The notes: generated by a model not told the origin, from the sequence alone. DNA of 64,000 nucleotides from Pelotomaculum thermopropionicum SI (GCA_000010565.1 AP009389.1:2728001-2792000), one strand, 5' to 3'; counted from the first letter of the stretch, positions 41,799-50,834 are shown. Numbers and translations are program-made.

Positions 41799-42044
41799 AT
41801 CTCCTATACCTCCGTTTTTTATTAACATTTTAACCATTTAATGCCTTTATTAAAAACTGCTCTAAAGCACGCCTTCTGGCTTGACGACGCCTGGCCTTCG
41901 CCGACGGACAGAAGTGCCCCTGTTGCGGAGAAGGGAGCATTAAACGTACCTGGGCGGAAATAGTCAGGCGGGGGTTTTGAGCGCTCAACATTAGTTCAGG
42001 AAAAAATATTTTTGCCTCCGATAAGTGAGCTTACCAGAAATACC

Positions 42045-42073
42045 TTGCAGAACACCTGTTCTGATGATACAAT
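42045..42073 (+). promoter_or_regulatory. sigma-A promoter of the restriction-modification operon
   Basis: TTGCAG (42045-42050), exactly 17 bases, TACAAT (42068-42073), 50 bases before the methyltransferase start. Confidence 0.72.
42049..42062. promoter_or_regulatory. palindrome in the spacer of the R-M promoter (LexA-box-like)
   Basis: AGAACA-CC-TGTTCT, a perfect palindrome in the -35/-10 spacer. GAAC-N4-GTTC matches the outer part of the Gram-positive LexA box (recalled consensus CGAACRNRYGTTYG) with differences at the flanks and one inner base. Confidence 0.5.
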
Positions 42074-42122
42074 AAAAATCAAGAGCGGGAATAAGAAAAA
42101 TACAGGCAGGTGTAGATAAAGC

Positions 42123-43079
42123 ATGGAACCAACTTTATTCGATCCTTTATGTTACGCTGAGGAAAGCCAAAAAGAAAATACAATTGTTATAGGCCCCCCA
42201 TCCTTGCTTTCTAAAATTGATAAAGAAACATCGTACATAATAACAGGGGACGCTTTGACTGCGTTAAAACAATTACCCGAAGAGACCGTCCAGACCTGCG
42301 TTACCTCACCCCCTTATTGGGGGCTTCGCGATTACGGCATCCCGGACCAGATCGGTACGGAGATGGATGTTTGCGAATACCTGGACAAACTTGTTAAAGT
42401 ATTCCGGGAGGTAAAAAGAGTTTTAAAACCCGACGGAACTTTCTGGTTGAATATGGGTGACGGGTACACCAGCGGGGGGAGGACTTACCGGGCACCCGAC
42501 AAAAAAACTGACAACGACCACGTGGTGCGCGGACTGCCTTTCCGGCCTCCTACTCCGGCCGGTTTAAAACCAAAGGATCTCCTGGGCCTGCCGTGGCGGC
42601 TGGCTTTCTTGTTGCAAGAAGACGGCTGGTATTTAAGGGCAGATATTATATGGTTTAAACCTAACATACTTCCTGAAAGCGTTAAAGACAGGCCGACTAT
42701 TGCCCACGAATATATTTTTTTACTCACTAAGAACGAACGTTATTATTATGATTACCAGGCAATTCTTGAGCCAGCGGTTTCCGGTAAAGGCTACCGAAAC
42801 AAGCGGTCAGTCTGGGCCGTGAATACCGAGCCTTATCCGGAAGCCCATTTCGCGACCTTCCCTCCATCCCTTGTTCTGCCCTGCATCCTGGCCGGGTCAA
42901 AACCAGACGATCTCGTGCTCGACCCCTTTTTGGGTTCGGGCACTACAGGGCTAGTGGCCTTACAAAAAAAGAGGAATTTTATCGGTATCGAGCTAAATCC
43001 TGAATATTGTGCACTGGCCGAAAAAAGGCTTACTCCCTATGCCATGATCCTGAAAAACGAAACCGAAACGGAGGCTTGA
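42123..43079 (+). CDS. type II DNA methyltransferase (beta class, probably N4-cytosine)
   Basis: A 318-residue SAM-dependent DNA methyltransferase. The catalytic motif TSPPYWGLRDYG comes first and the SAM-binding motif FLGSGTTGLVA near the C-terminus, the beta-class order. SPPY favours N4-methylcytosine. The recognition domain is in the middle. ATG at 42123. Base composition is more AT-rich than its neighbours, suggesting transfer. The endonuclease gene follows after three bases. Confidence 0.92.
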   Translation: MEPTLFDPLCYAEESQKENTIVIGPPSLLSKIDKETSYIITGDALTALKQLPEETVQTCVTSPPYWGLRDYGIPDQIGTEMDVCEYLDKLVKVFREVKRVLKPDGTFWLNMGDGYTSGGRTYRAPDKKTDNDHVVRGLPFRPPTPAGLKPKDLLGLPWRLAFLLQEDGWYLRADIIWFKPNILPESVKDRPTIAHEYIFLLTKNERYYYDYQAILEPAVSGKGYRNKRSVWAVNTEPYPEAHFATFPPSLVLPCILAGSKPDDLVLDPFLGSGTTGLVALQKKRNFIGIELNPEYCALAEKRLTPYAMILKNETETEA

Positions 43080-43082
43080 ATT

Positions 43083-44039
43083 GTGGAAACCTTGATTCTC
43101 ACAAAACAAATGTGGGTAATCAATCGCTTAAAGTCCGAACGTGGAAAAATTCTGCGTGACGCCTTAAGGGAAGCCGTGGGAAAAGTAGGAGTCCAGGTCA
43201 TTGACCGCGAGCTTCACGACTTGGTCAGCACAAGCGCCCTCAATAAATTGGGAACGTTCGGCCTGCGCGGAGAAGTCCTTTTTGCCGTACCCAGCCTGAT
43301 TAAAGAAAAACCGACTATTTCTGGTTACTATCGGCTTGTCCTGGGAATTTCCCAAAAAGAATACGGCAGGAAAGGCTTGGACAAGTGGATTAAAATTGAA
43401 AAAGGAGAAAGCGCTACTGTTTCGGAAAACGAAGTACGGGATCTTTGCGTAATACTCATCGAGGCGGGAGAACGGTTATTGAGCGTGTTTAGCAGCAGGG
43501 ATAACATTACTGAAGATTTCTTCCACGAGCTTACCTTGCTAACTCTAGGGGCGCAATTGGACGGGAGTTACCGGGTAATCGTCGGCCAGAAGGCGGTAGC
43601 TGTCATCCGGGAGTTAATAGAAAACATCATTAAACCGAAAAAACCTGATAGTTTCCGGAAAAAGAGTAATGAAATCGAATTTAATAACGCGGCGGGCCGG
43701 CAGGTAAGAATACGTTTCGGCTCCGACCCGGATATATTGGTTAGCGAGCGGTCCGGCAACCAGGACCGGCACCTGCTAGCGATAGAAGTAAAAGGGGGCA
43801 GCGACCCTTCCAATATTCACAACAGATTGGGCGAGGCGGAAAAAAGCCACTTGAAGCTATCCGCAAGCGGTGTCTTGCGCTGGACTATAATAGGGGTTCC
43901 GGTTGACGAAAAAACGGCCCGTATGCGCTCACCTAGTACAAATCGGTTTTATGCGATAAGTAATTTGCTTATTAACGGAAGCCAGGAGTACGAAAGTTTT
44001 CGACGGGAGTTAATTTCAATCCTAGGCCTTCCTGAATAA
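43083..44039 (+). CDS. type II restriction endonuclease, possibly XcyI-like
   Basis: A 318-residue protein paired with the methyltransferase. It contains a PD-(D/E)xK-like core: GSDPDILVSER followed by LLAIEVKGGSD, then IHNRLGEAEKSHLK. This pattern and an N4-cytosine methylase partner resemble XcyI/CCCGGG systems (from memory). GTG start at 43083. The IS element lies 40 bases after the stop. Confidence 0.75.
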   Translation: METLILTKQMWVINRLKSERGKILRDALREAVGKVGVQVIDRELHDLVSTSALNKLGTFGLRGEVLFAVPSLIKEKPTISGYYRLVLGISQKEYGRKGLDKWIKIEKGESATVSENEVRDLCVILIEAGERLLSVFSSRDNITEDFFHELTLLTLGAQLDGSYRVIVGQKAVAVIRELIENIIKPKKPDSFRKKSNEIEFNNAAGRQVRIRFGSDPDILVSERSGNQDRHLLAIEVKGGSDPSNIHNRLGEAEKSHLKLSASGVLRWTIIGVPVDEKTARMRSPSTNRFYAISNLLINGSQEYESFRRELISILGLPE

Positions 44040-44079
44040 AGAATTGCTTTAAAACCTTGTTTTAAATTTAATGTTAATC

Positions 44080-45628
44080 ACTCAACTTTCGCAGGGCGAA
44101 AGTTTGAGGCGACCCTTTAAGAACGAAGGCAAACAGGAAATAAAATTATTGACCAGTTCCTGCAAAGCACCATCTGTTATTGCAAGAAATTTTCTCAACG
44201 TATTTTTGAGCATTGCCAAAAGCAATTGAAATGCCTCTGCAAAACTTATGTCCTGCAGTTCGTCACAGCAAACATAAAATAGATCACCGAGAGTCCTCGG
44301 GTCCTTGCTTTCACGGTTTTCTAGAGCGAGCATGATGTAACGGCAGAAGACAATCGTGGTATGGGCCACCATAGAATCATATGTTCTTCCCTGGAATTCC
44401 CTGGCCAGGTTCAAAAAGGATTTGGTGGTTTTAAAGAACACCTCGATACTCCAGCGTTTTCCGTAAATACGAATGATTTCTTCATCGGTCAGCTCTAGAT
44501 CAGTTGAAAGCAATGCCAGCCATTTTTTAGACCGGTTCCGGTCCCGGATGAATACAATCCGTGCCGGTACCGGATTACCCTCTGAATCAATGCCGATTTG
44601 GACAAGAGCACTTGCCAGGATCTTGGCTTTACCAGGCTTTTTGAGAAGTTCTTTGTAAAGGGTATCAAGGGTCACCTTCTCCCCTTTATAGGTGTACAGA
44701 ACTCTTTTCATTGATTTAAGCATGCATATCACATGGAGGAGATGCTGTTCACGAACCCTGCAGATAATAGACGGGAAGGCAAACCAGCTATCGAAAAGAA
44801 GATACCTTGCCTGTACACCATATTCCCGGGCTTGACGCAAGAGATCAAACATTACTTCGGTAGACTTTTTGATGCTTTCCACCCTTCTTTTATAGCCAGT
44901 GGTACGCTTATCGATCCGTGGGTCAATTCCGCAAAGCCGGTTGCGTTCATTTTCTGAGCTGAGCAAGGAGAAAGCAACCGGCAGAAAAGTATTGCCGTCC
45001 GACCAGCCCAGGGTGAGCATCCTAAATCCACGGACATACTTGTTTTCAACATGGTCTTTTACCCTGGCCAGCAATTCAACAGCCTTGCTTCTGTTGCGGC
45101 TGTAGAGGGAATCGTCAAGAACAAGTACATTTTTCCAGTTGCGGGAGGTCAAAGGTTCAATGGTTTCATTGATTACAGATGAACTCAGGATAAGCAAAAA
45201 TTTTCGCCAGTTGTACCGGAACGAATTCAAAAAGCGATAAATTGCGTCTTTCTCTGGCCTTCCGGGTTCAGCTTCAGATTGTAATGTGCGATAAAGATTC
45301 TTGCCGTTAAAGACAAGCAGAAAAATGAACTTGAAAAGTTCAAGGCAGCTAAATCCCTTTTCCTTTTGAAAATTGGAGCGGCGTAATATTTTACCAATTT
45401 CGTGCCTGGATAAAAAATTATCCACACGAGAGTTAAACTGTTTTTCAATTTCATATTGTTCTGGTAAAATAGAGTTCATAAGGACACCCTTTCGTCTTGT
45501 TAGAATGGTCTTGCCAACTCTATTTTACCAAGACAAGGGTGTCTTTTGCTGTTTTTCTTCAAAAATTATTGCAAAAAATCCAGTTATATCAAGGATTCGA
45601 GACTGTTATCTTTGTGAGAAAGTCGAGT
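44080..45628 (-). mobile_element. IS4-family insertion sequence, copy 2
   Basis: Same 1549-bp element as at 11988-13536, sequence-identical where compared, including the 14-base terminal repeats and the leader hairpins. Flanking direct repeat TAATC (44075-44079 and 45629-45633), with one more shared base (A) possible. It sits between the endonuclease gene and thrC, ending 30 bases before the thrC start codon. Confidence 0.93.
44082..45479 (-). CDS. IS4-family transposase (copy 2)
   Basis: A 465-residue DDE transposase with a product identical to that at 11990-13387: VLVLDDS, LLFDSW and the YGKRWSIEVFFKTTK signature. Intact. The start site is covered by the interleaved inverted repeats at 45463-45543. 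Confidence 0.95.
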   Translation of the reverse strand: MNSILPEQYEIEKQFNSRVDNFLSRHEIGKILRRSNFQKEKGFSCLELFKFIFLLVFNGKNLYRTLQSEAEPGRPEKDAIYRFLNSFRYNWRKFLLILSSSVINETIEPLTSRNWKNVLVLDDSLYSRNRSKAVELLARVKDHVENKYVRGFRMLTLGWSDGNTFLPVAFSLLSSENERNRLCGIDPRIDKRTTGYKRRVESIKKSTEVMFDLLRQAREYGVQARYLLFDSWFAFPSIICRVREQHLLHVICMLKSMKRVLYTYKGEKVTLDTLYKELLKKPGKAKILASALVQIGIDSEGNPVPARIVFIRDRNRSKKWLALLSTDLELTDEEIIRIYGKRWSIEVFFKTTKSFLNLAREFQGRTYDSMVAHTTIVFCRYIMLALENRESKDPRTLGDLFYVCCDELQDISFAEAFQLLLAMLKNTLRKFLAITDGALQELVNNFISCLPSFLKGRLKLSPCES

Positions 45629-45641
45629 TAATCAATATTTA
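45612..45641 (+). promoter_or_regulatory. possible hybrid promoter for thrC at the IS end
   Basis: TTGTGA in the IS terminal repeat (45612-45617), 18 bases, TATTTA in the flank (45636-45641). Each box matches its consensus at four of six positions; weak. Confidence 0.3.
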
Positions 45642-45658
45642 AAACGGAGGACAATTCC

Positions 45659-47158
45659 ATGCTCTACGAAAGCACCAGGGGCCGGCACGGCCTGGTTTCC
45701 CCGGCGGAAGCAATCAAGCTGGGCATTTCGCCGGACGGCGGGCTGTTTGTCCCCGCCGGGAATGTCACGGTATCCGGAAAGCAACTGGAGATAATGGCCG
45801 GCCTGAGCTACCGGGAGAAGGCCGTGCTCATCCTGAAAGAGTTTTTGAGCGGTTTCCCGGAAGAAGAAATAAAGGCCTGCGTGGATCTGGCATATGCTCC
45901 CGGAAAGTTCGATGCACCCGGGATAGCCCCGGTGTGCAAGCTGGACGCTTCCCTCTATGTCCTTGAATTGTGGCACGGCCCCACCTGTGCCTTTAAGGAC
46001 ATGGCCCTGCAGATCCTGCCCCACCTGCTGACCAGGGCCGCGGCCATGACCGGCGAAGAGCAGACCATTGTAATCCTGGTGGCCACTTCGGGCGACACCG
46101 GCAAGGCCGCCCTGGAAGGCTTTAAAAATGTGCCGGGAACAAAAATTATCGTGTTTTACCCGGAACAGGGGGTCAGCGAGGTACAGAAACTCCAGATGGT
46201 CACCCAGGAGGGGGAGAACGTCGCCGTGGTGGCCGTGCGGGGCAATTTCGACGACGCCCAGGCGGGGGTAAAAAGCATCTTCGGGGACAGGGAATTCAAC
46301 CGGGAGCTTATAAAAGGCGGCTACCGGCTTTCGTCAGCCAATTCCATCAACTGGGGCAGGCTGGTTCCACAAATCGTCTATTATTTCTCCGCCTACCTGG
46401 ACCTGATGGCCAAAGGCGAGATCGGGCCCGGCGAGAAAGTTAACTTTGCGGTGCCCACCGGCAACTTCGGCAACATCCTGGCCGCTTATTACGCCAGTGA
46501 GATGGGCCTGCCGGTCAACAGGCTGATCTGCGCCTCCAACGCCAACAACGTCCTTACCGACTTCATCCGTACCGGCGTGTATAACCGGAACAGGCCGTTC
46601 CAAAAAACCATTTCGCCTTCCATGGACATTCTCATTTCCAGCAACCTGGAAAGGCTTCTGTACCACCTTTGCGGGCGCGACAGCGCCAGAGTGCGGGGGT
46701 GGATGGAGGAATTAAATAAAAACGGTTCCTACCGCATCGACGAGCGAACCCGCAACCTCATTGCCGGCATTTTCTGGGCCGGCTTTGCCGGCGACGACGA
46801 GACGGTGGAAACCATCAGGTCTGTTTACCGGCGCTACGGCTACGTTGTTGACACCCACACGGCGGTGGGCCTGAACGTATACGAAAAATACCGCGCCACA
46901 ACAGGCGACGGCACCAAAACCATCCTGGCCTCCACGGCCAGCCCATTCAAGTTCAACGAAAGTGTGGCCCGGGCCATCCTGGGCGAAGAGGCCGTGAGGG
47001 GCAAGGGCGAACTCGAGCTTCTGGAGGTCCTTTCGGCAGCCAGCGGCGTGGCGGTGCCGCCGGGGCTTAAAAACCTGGCCGCAAAGCCGGTGCTGCACAC
47101 AAAGAGCACACCAAAGGAACGGATGAAAGAAACGGTGAGGGATATCCTGAAACCATAA
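45659..47158 (+). CDS. thrC: threonine synthase
   Basis: PLP enzyme converting O-phosphohomoserine to threonine. 499 residues, with the PLP lysine in GPTCAFKDMALQ, the phosphate-binding ATSGDTGKAA, and FAVPTGNFGNILA. ATG with CGGAGG upstream. The IS right end is only 30 bases before the start codon, so the native promoter has been displaced. Convergent with the NUDIX gene. Confidence 0.96.
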   Translation: MLYESTRGRHGLVSPAEAIKLGISPDGGLFVPAGNVTVSGKQLEIMAGLSYREKAVLILKEFLSGFPEEEIKACVDLAYAPGKFDAPGIAPVCKLDASLYVLELWHGPTCAFKDMALQILPHLLTRAAAMTGEEQTIVILVATSGDTGKAALEGFKNVPGTKIIVFYPEQGVSEVQKLQMVTQEGENVAVVAVRGNFDDAQAGVKSIFGDREFNRELIKGGYRLSSANSINWGRLVPQIVYYFSAYLDLMAKGEIGPGEKVNFAVPTGNFGNILAAYYASEMGLPVNRLICASNANNVLTDFIRTGVYNRNRPFQKTISPSMDILISSNLERLLYHLCGRDSARVRGWMEELNKNGSYRIDERTRNLIAGIFWAGFAGDDETVETIRSVYRRYGYVVDTHTAVGLNVYEKYRATTGDGTKTILASTASPFKFNESVARAILGEEAVRGKGELELLEVLSAASGVAVPPGLKNLAAKPVLHTKSTPKERMKETVRDILKP

Positions 47159-47175
47159 ATTTCAAAATGCGTCAG

Positions 47176-47685
47176 CTAACTGCTCCGGGGTTTTCTGCTC
47201 TTCAGCATTTCAATGACCAGGGCGTCGGTCGGGAAAGCCAGCGGAGGCGGGGCGGAAAGATCGAAATAGCCGACCTCGTCCAGGTCCCCCTGGGCTTTGA
47301 GTTCGCCACCCGTCACGTCCGCCAGAAACCAGATGCCCACCGTATGCGTCTCGGGGTTGTGAAAGTTGGACTGCACCGTGAAAACCTTTTTTATAATCAC
47401 CTCGAGCCCGGTCTCCTCTTTGAATTCTCTGACGGCGGCGTCAAAAACGTCTTCATCGTACTCCACATAGCCGCACGGAATGCACCACAGCCCCCGGTAG
47501 CTGCCGCTTCTGCGGCCCAGCAGGATGCGGCCGCTGCCGTCGAAAACAATAACGGCCACCCCCACCACCGGGTTTTCGTAAAAGACGTAACCGCAGGCAG
47601 TGCAGGTAAGCCTTTCTCTTTCGCCGCGGCGGCGGTACTCCAGGCGGCCGCCGCACTTCGGGCAGTAAAAAAACCTCTGCTTCAT
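47176..47685 (-). CDS. NUDIX hydrolase with N-terminal zinc ribbon
   Basis: A 169-residue protein. Zinc ribbon CPKCGG and CTACGY at the start, then a NUDIX domain with the box G-x5-E-x7-REUxEExGU in GYVEYDEDVFDAAVREFKEE plus TGLEV. Resembles NADH pyrophosphatase-type NUDIX proteins but is shorter; substrate unknown. Confidence 0.9.
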   Translation of the reverse strand: MKQRFFYCPKCGGRLEYRRRGERERLTCTACGYVFYENPVVGVAVIVFDGSGRILLGRRSGSYRGLWCIPCGYVEYDEDVFDAAVREFKEETGLEVIIKKVFTVQSNFHNPETHTVGIWFLADVTGGELKAQGDLDEVGYFDLSAPPPLAFPTDALVIEMLKSRKPRSS

Positions 47686-47724
47686 GCTTCAGCCCTCCCG
47701 CCAGTGAAAAAACATAACGCTTAA

Positions 47725-47753
47725 ATAAAAAAGCCTGCTTGCAACCGCAGGCC
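47725..47753 (-). terminator. terminator after the 104-residue gene
   Basis: Minus strand GCCTGC, 8-base loop, GCAGGC, then TTTTTTAT. Confidence 0.85.
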
Positions 47754-47758
47754 CTATT

Positions 47759-48073
47759 TTACTGGCTTTGATTAAGATTTATAAACAGGGCGTTTTCAGC
47801 CTCATCATACCTGGCCTGATACTTGCCTTTGGCCGAAATATTGAAATGATTGAAGAAACCCCTGCTGAAAACCTTTGTCTTTTTTATGTTCTGCCCGTCT
47901 TCCGCAGCTTTTATGCGGATCGTGTTGGTTTCCCGGTCATAGGCCAGCTCTACCTTTTCTGCGCTTAATTTTTCCCGGGCATGCTTGTTTAAGACAATAG
48001 AGTTTTTTGAAATCTTTACTAAAGGCAGTTTTGGTACTCTTTCTCCGCGCGGCTTATAAACTTCAAATGCCAT
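47759..48073 (-). CDS. uncharacterised 104-residue protein
   Basis: Not recognised. Basic protein (MAFEVYKPRGERVPKLPLVK) with predicted beta strands, no cysteines or membrane segment. ATG at 48073 with GTGGGAG upstream and a good terminator behind, so it is a real single-gene unit. Confidence 0.7.
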   Translation of the reverse strand: MAFEVYKPRGERVPKLPLVKISKNSIVLNKHAREKLSAEKVELAYDRETNTIRIKAAEDGQNIKKTKVFSRGFFNHFNISAKGKYQARYDEAENALFINLNQSQ

Positions 48074-48295
48074 TTTTCACACTCCCACAATTTATACATT
48101 TAACATAGATTATAAACAAATATACGTTAATTTGTCAAACATATCCGTAATTTTTAAAAAAGTTTCTTTTTCAAACCAGTCTCCGTTCCTTATTATTACA
48201 AGGTTCTTTTACGGTTTAAAATTATTGAAGGATTTTAAACAGAAACTGAGAATAAATGAAGAATATTTAATTTTTACTTCCCGGGAGGGGTAAAT

Positions 48296-48610
48296 TTGGA
48301 CTTTAAGGCAATGAGCTTAAAAGAAAGGGCAAATTACTGCCTCAATATCTATTACCCGGAAGGAAAAGAAATGGTGCCGAAATGCGCCGACAACTTTAAC
48401 GAAAACGAAAAATGCGGTTACATTTGCTGCGGCCACTGCCCGGATTATGACGCCTGCGAGGAGGGAAAATGCAAAAAGGTGTGGATTGATCCTTATCTCG
48501 TAACAGATGATCCAAAAGGGCGGATCCATTACGTGGTTCTGGAAACCGGCCGGCTGGTTTCCGGTTCGGTGCCCTGCCTGATCAGCGAAATGTACGACGA
48601 CAATGGGTAA
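48296..48610 (+). CDS. cysteine-rich 104-residue protein
   Basis: Not recognised. Nine cysteines, most in a cluster at residues 30-60 (KCGYICCGHCPDYDACEEGKC), suggesting a metal or Fe-S site. TTG start at 48296 with GGGAGGGG upstream. Its stop is 53 bases before the HD-GYP gene on the same strand. Confidence 0.7.
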   Translation: MDFKAMSLKERANYCLNIYYPEGKEMVPKCADNFNENEKCGYICCGHCPDYDACEEGKCKKVWIDPYLVTDDPKGRIHYVVLETGRLVSGSVPCLISEMYDDNG

Positions 48611-48663
48611 AGCAAGAAGGAATTTCGACATTTTCAGGGAAAATTTCCTTTGGGGTGGAATTA

Positions 48664-49797
48664 ATGAGGAGAGTAGCCGCAACCGCCCTCATGCCGGGAA
48701 TGAAGGTGGGGCATCCCGTTTACAACAGCAGGGGCGAAGTACTGATCAACCGGGGCGTTACGCTGACCAGGAGCTATATCAAAAAGTTATTAAAGCTGGG
48801 CATTCCCGCCCTTTATATTATAGACGAAAGCCTGCCTGAATTTTACATAGAAGACGTAATTGACGAGCGAACCAGGGTTGAGGCTGTTAAGCTGGCCAGA
48901 AAGATTTTGACAGGGGCGTCCCCGTCCAAATCCACCTTGAACAGGGTGCTCCTGGACGAGGCCAAAAGCACCATCAGCAGCATAATCGACCAGTTGCTGG
49001 AAAACAGCTCTTTAATGGTCAACCTGATCGATATCCGCAGCCTTGACGACTACCTTTTCGGCCACTCGGTCAACGTCTGCGTCCTTTCGCTGATAACCGG
49101 CATATCCCTGGGCTACAACAGGGAAAAGCTGATGAGCCTGGGCATGGGCGCGCTGATGCACGACATGGGCAAGACGCTGATTCCACCCAGGATCCTCAAC
49201 AAGCCGGGGCCGCTGGATGAAGACGAATTCAACCTCATCAAAAGACACCCAGAATACGGTTACGCCATTCTGGCCAACGGCGATCCGCAGATCAGAAAGA
49301 TTTCGGCCCTGATTGCCATTCAGCACCACGAACGGTACAACGGTGAAGGCTACCCAAAAGGGCTTAACTCCGCCGGCATCCACGAGTTTTCACAGATAGT
49401 GGGGATGGCAGACATTTTCGACGCCATGACCGCCGACCGGGTTTACCGCAAGGCCCACCAGCCCAACGAAGTCTGGGAAATGCTGGCGGCCTCGGGCGAT
49501 TATTTATTCGACTACAAGCTGGTGGTGGCCTTCCTCAGCAACATTGCGGCCTACCCTGCCGGCACGCTGGTCCGGCTCAGCTCAAACGAAACGGCCGTGG
49601 TGGTAGAAACGGCTAAAGGGTTCCCCCTTCACCCGAAAATCAAAATAATTTACGATGCCGCCGGGAACAGGCTTGCCGGGCCGGTCGACGCCGACCTGTC
49701 AAAACAGAAGGAGCTGTCTATTATAAAAGTGCTGGAACACGAAGAAATAGAGAATATGAAACTGAACCGGGAGAGGCCGCCTTTTCAAGGGGCATAG
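48664..49797 (+). CDS. HD-GYP domain protein (cyclic-di-GMP phosphodiesterase type)
   Basis: About 377 residues. An N-terminal DUF3391-like region (MKVGHPVYNSRGEVLINRGV), then an HD-GYP domain with HDMGK, HHERYNGEGYPKG and ADIFDAMTADRVYR, a complete catalytic set. No membrane or receiver domain. ATG 48664 with GGGGTGG upstream; a GTG at 48655 is in frame. Probably degrades cyclic di-GMP. Convergent overlap of 13 bases with the NlpC/P60 gene. Confidence 0.93.
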   Translation: MRRVAATALMPGMKVGHPVYNSRGEVLINRGVTLTRSYIKKLLKLGIPALYIIDESLPEFYIEDVIDERTRVEAVKLARKILTGASPSKSTLNRVLLDEAKSTISSIIDQLLENSSLMVNLIDIRSLDDYLFGHSVNVCVLSLITGISLGYNREKLMSLGMGALMHDMGKTLIPPRILNKPGPLDEDEFNLIKRHPEYGYAILANGDPQIRKISALIAIQHHERYNGEGYPKGLNSAGIHEFSQIVGMADIFDAMTADRVYRKAHQPNEVWEMLAASGDYLFDYKLVVAFLSNIAAYPAGTLVRLSSNETAVVVETAKGFPLHPKIKIIYDAAGNRLAGPVDADLSKQKELSIIKVLEHEEIENMKLNRERPPFQGA

Positions 49798-50834
49798 CGC
49801 CTCGCCCCCCAGAACTCCCCGCCGTAGTCCCCGCCGTCAATGGCTTCAATCCGCACCGCGGAACTGCTGTTGGGGGAGTGGATCATCAGGCCGTTGCCGA
49901 TATACATGCCGACATGATGTATCTGGCCGCTCCCTCCCTTGGCCGCATAGAAAACGAGATCGCCCGGCAACAGACCGTCCTTCTCGACCGCAAAGCCCTC
50001 CGTGGCCTGCTCATCGGCATCGCGCGGGATGGAAATGCCCTGGGACTGGTAAAGGCGCATAACAAAGCCGGAACAGTCGAACCCATACGAAGACGTACCC
50101 CCCCAGAGGTAAGGGAGGCCAAGAAATTTGCGGGCCTCGTTAACTATGCCGTCCCTGGTAAAGGCAAGAGCGTCCGCCCTCTTCACGTCGCCCGGTGCCA
50201 GGTAGCCCGTCCCGCCGCCGGGCAGGCGCACCGTCACGGCCCGCCCGCTTTCGCCCAGCAGGGGCAGCCTGGTCTGGTAGCAGAGCATTGCCAAAGGCTT
50301 GGTAAGTCCTGCATCGGCGTACAGCGGGGCAGATTTTCCGGTAACCACCACGCATGGCAGTTTTTCCAGCTCTTCCAGGAAAACGGCGCTTTCTGCAGCT
50401 ACCTGGGCGGCAGGCACCCAGCCGGGATAGCCTTTTTCATTAAGCGACGTCTTCTGTGTTTGCACGGCAACTTTCAGCCAGTCGCCGCTGCGCTCCAGGA
50501 TTACCACCGGCTCGCCGTAAACGGCCATGGTTTCCACCTTTCCCACCAGCCACAAGCGCATGGATCCGTCCATCCCGCCGGCCCAGGCGGCAGGATCGCC
50601 GTTCTCCCTCAAAATAAGCTCATCGTGCTCCCTCTTCCGGCCCGGCTCGCTCCAGAGCACCGCGAGCGGCACGTTTATCGCGCCGCGGTCAGTCAAGCCG
50701 GCCCCATCAGAGAGCGATGAGCCGCCCGGGGCCGGGCTGCCGGGAAAGCCGGGCCCCGCCGCCATCCGGTGGGGCAGGTAAAAGAGCGCCGCCAGGGCGA
50801 CAAGCAGAACGGAGCCTTTTAACATGCTTTTCAT
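49785..50834 (-). CDS. secreted NlpC/P60 peptidoglycan endopeptidase with SH3 regions
   Basis: A 349-residue exported cell-wall hydrolase. Signal peptide at residues 1-26 (GSVLLVALAALFYLP), two SH3-like segments (about 95-140 and 160-215), and a C-terminal NlpC/P60 domain with Cys in FDCSGFVMRLYQ and His in IHHVGMYIG. It cuts peptide stems, typically gamma-D-glutamyl-diamino acid bonds. ATG with AGGAG upstream. Confidence 0.92.
   Translation of the reverse strand: MKSMLKGSVLLVALAALFYLPHRMAAGPGFPGSPAPGGSSLSDGAGLTDRGAINVPLAVLWSEPGRKREHDELILRENGDPAAWAGGMDGSMRLWLVGKVETMAVYGEPVVILERSGDWLKVAVQTQKTSLNEKGYPGWVPAAQVAAESAVFLEELEKLPCVVVTGKSAPLYADAGLTKPLAMLCYQTRLPLLGESGRAVTVRLPGGGTGYLAPGDVKRADALAFTRDGIVNEARKFLGLPYLWGGTSSYGFDCSGFVMRLYQSQGISIPRDADEQATEGFAVEKDGLLPGDLVFYAAKGGSGQIHHVGMYIGNGLMIHSPNSSSAVRIEAIDGGDYGGEFWGARRYAP

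Larger units (their letters stand above)
41799..42122. other. intergenic region before the restriction-modification genes
   Basis: No intact gene. A plus-strand fragment at about 41884-41976 encodes CPCCGEGSIKRTWAEI before a stop and looks like a zinc-ribbon remnant. It also has the palindrome TTGAGCGCTCAA (41977-41988) and the promoter/operator at 42045-42073. Confidence 0.45.

Noticed and set aside
41884-41976. Transposase remnant with CPCCG motif before the R-M genes
   Set aside because: Only about 30 codons with no recognisable family; mentioned in the gap note but not called as a gene.
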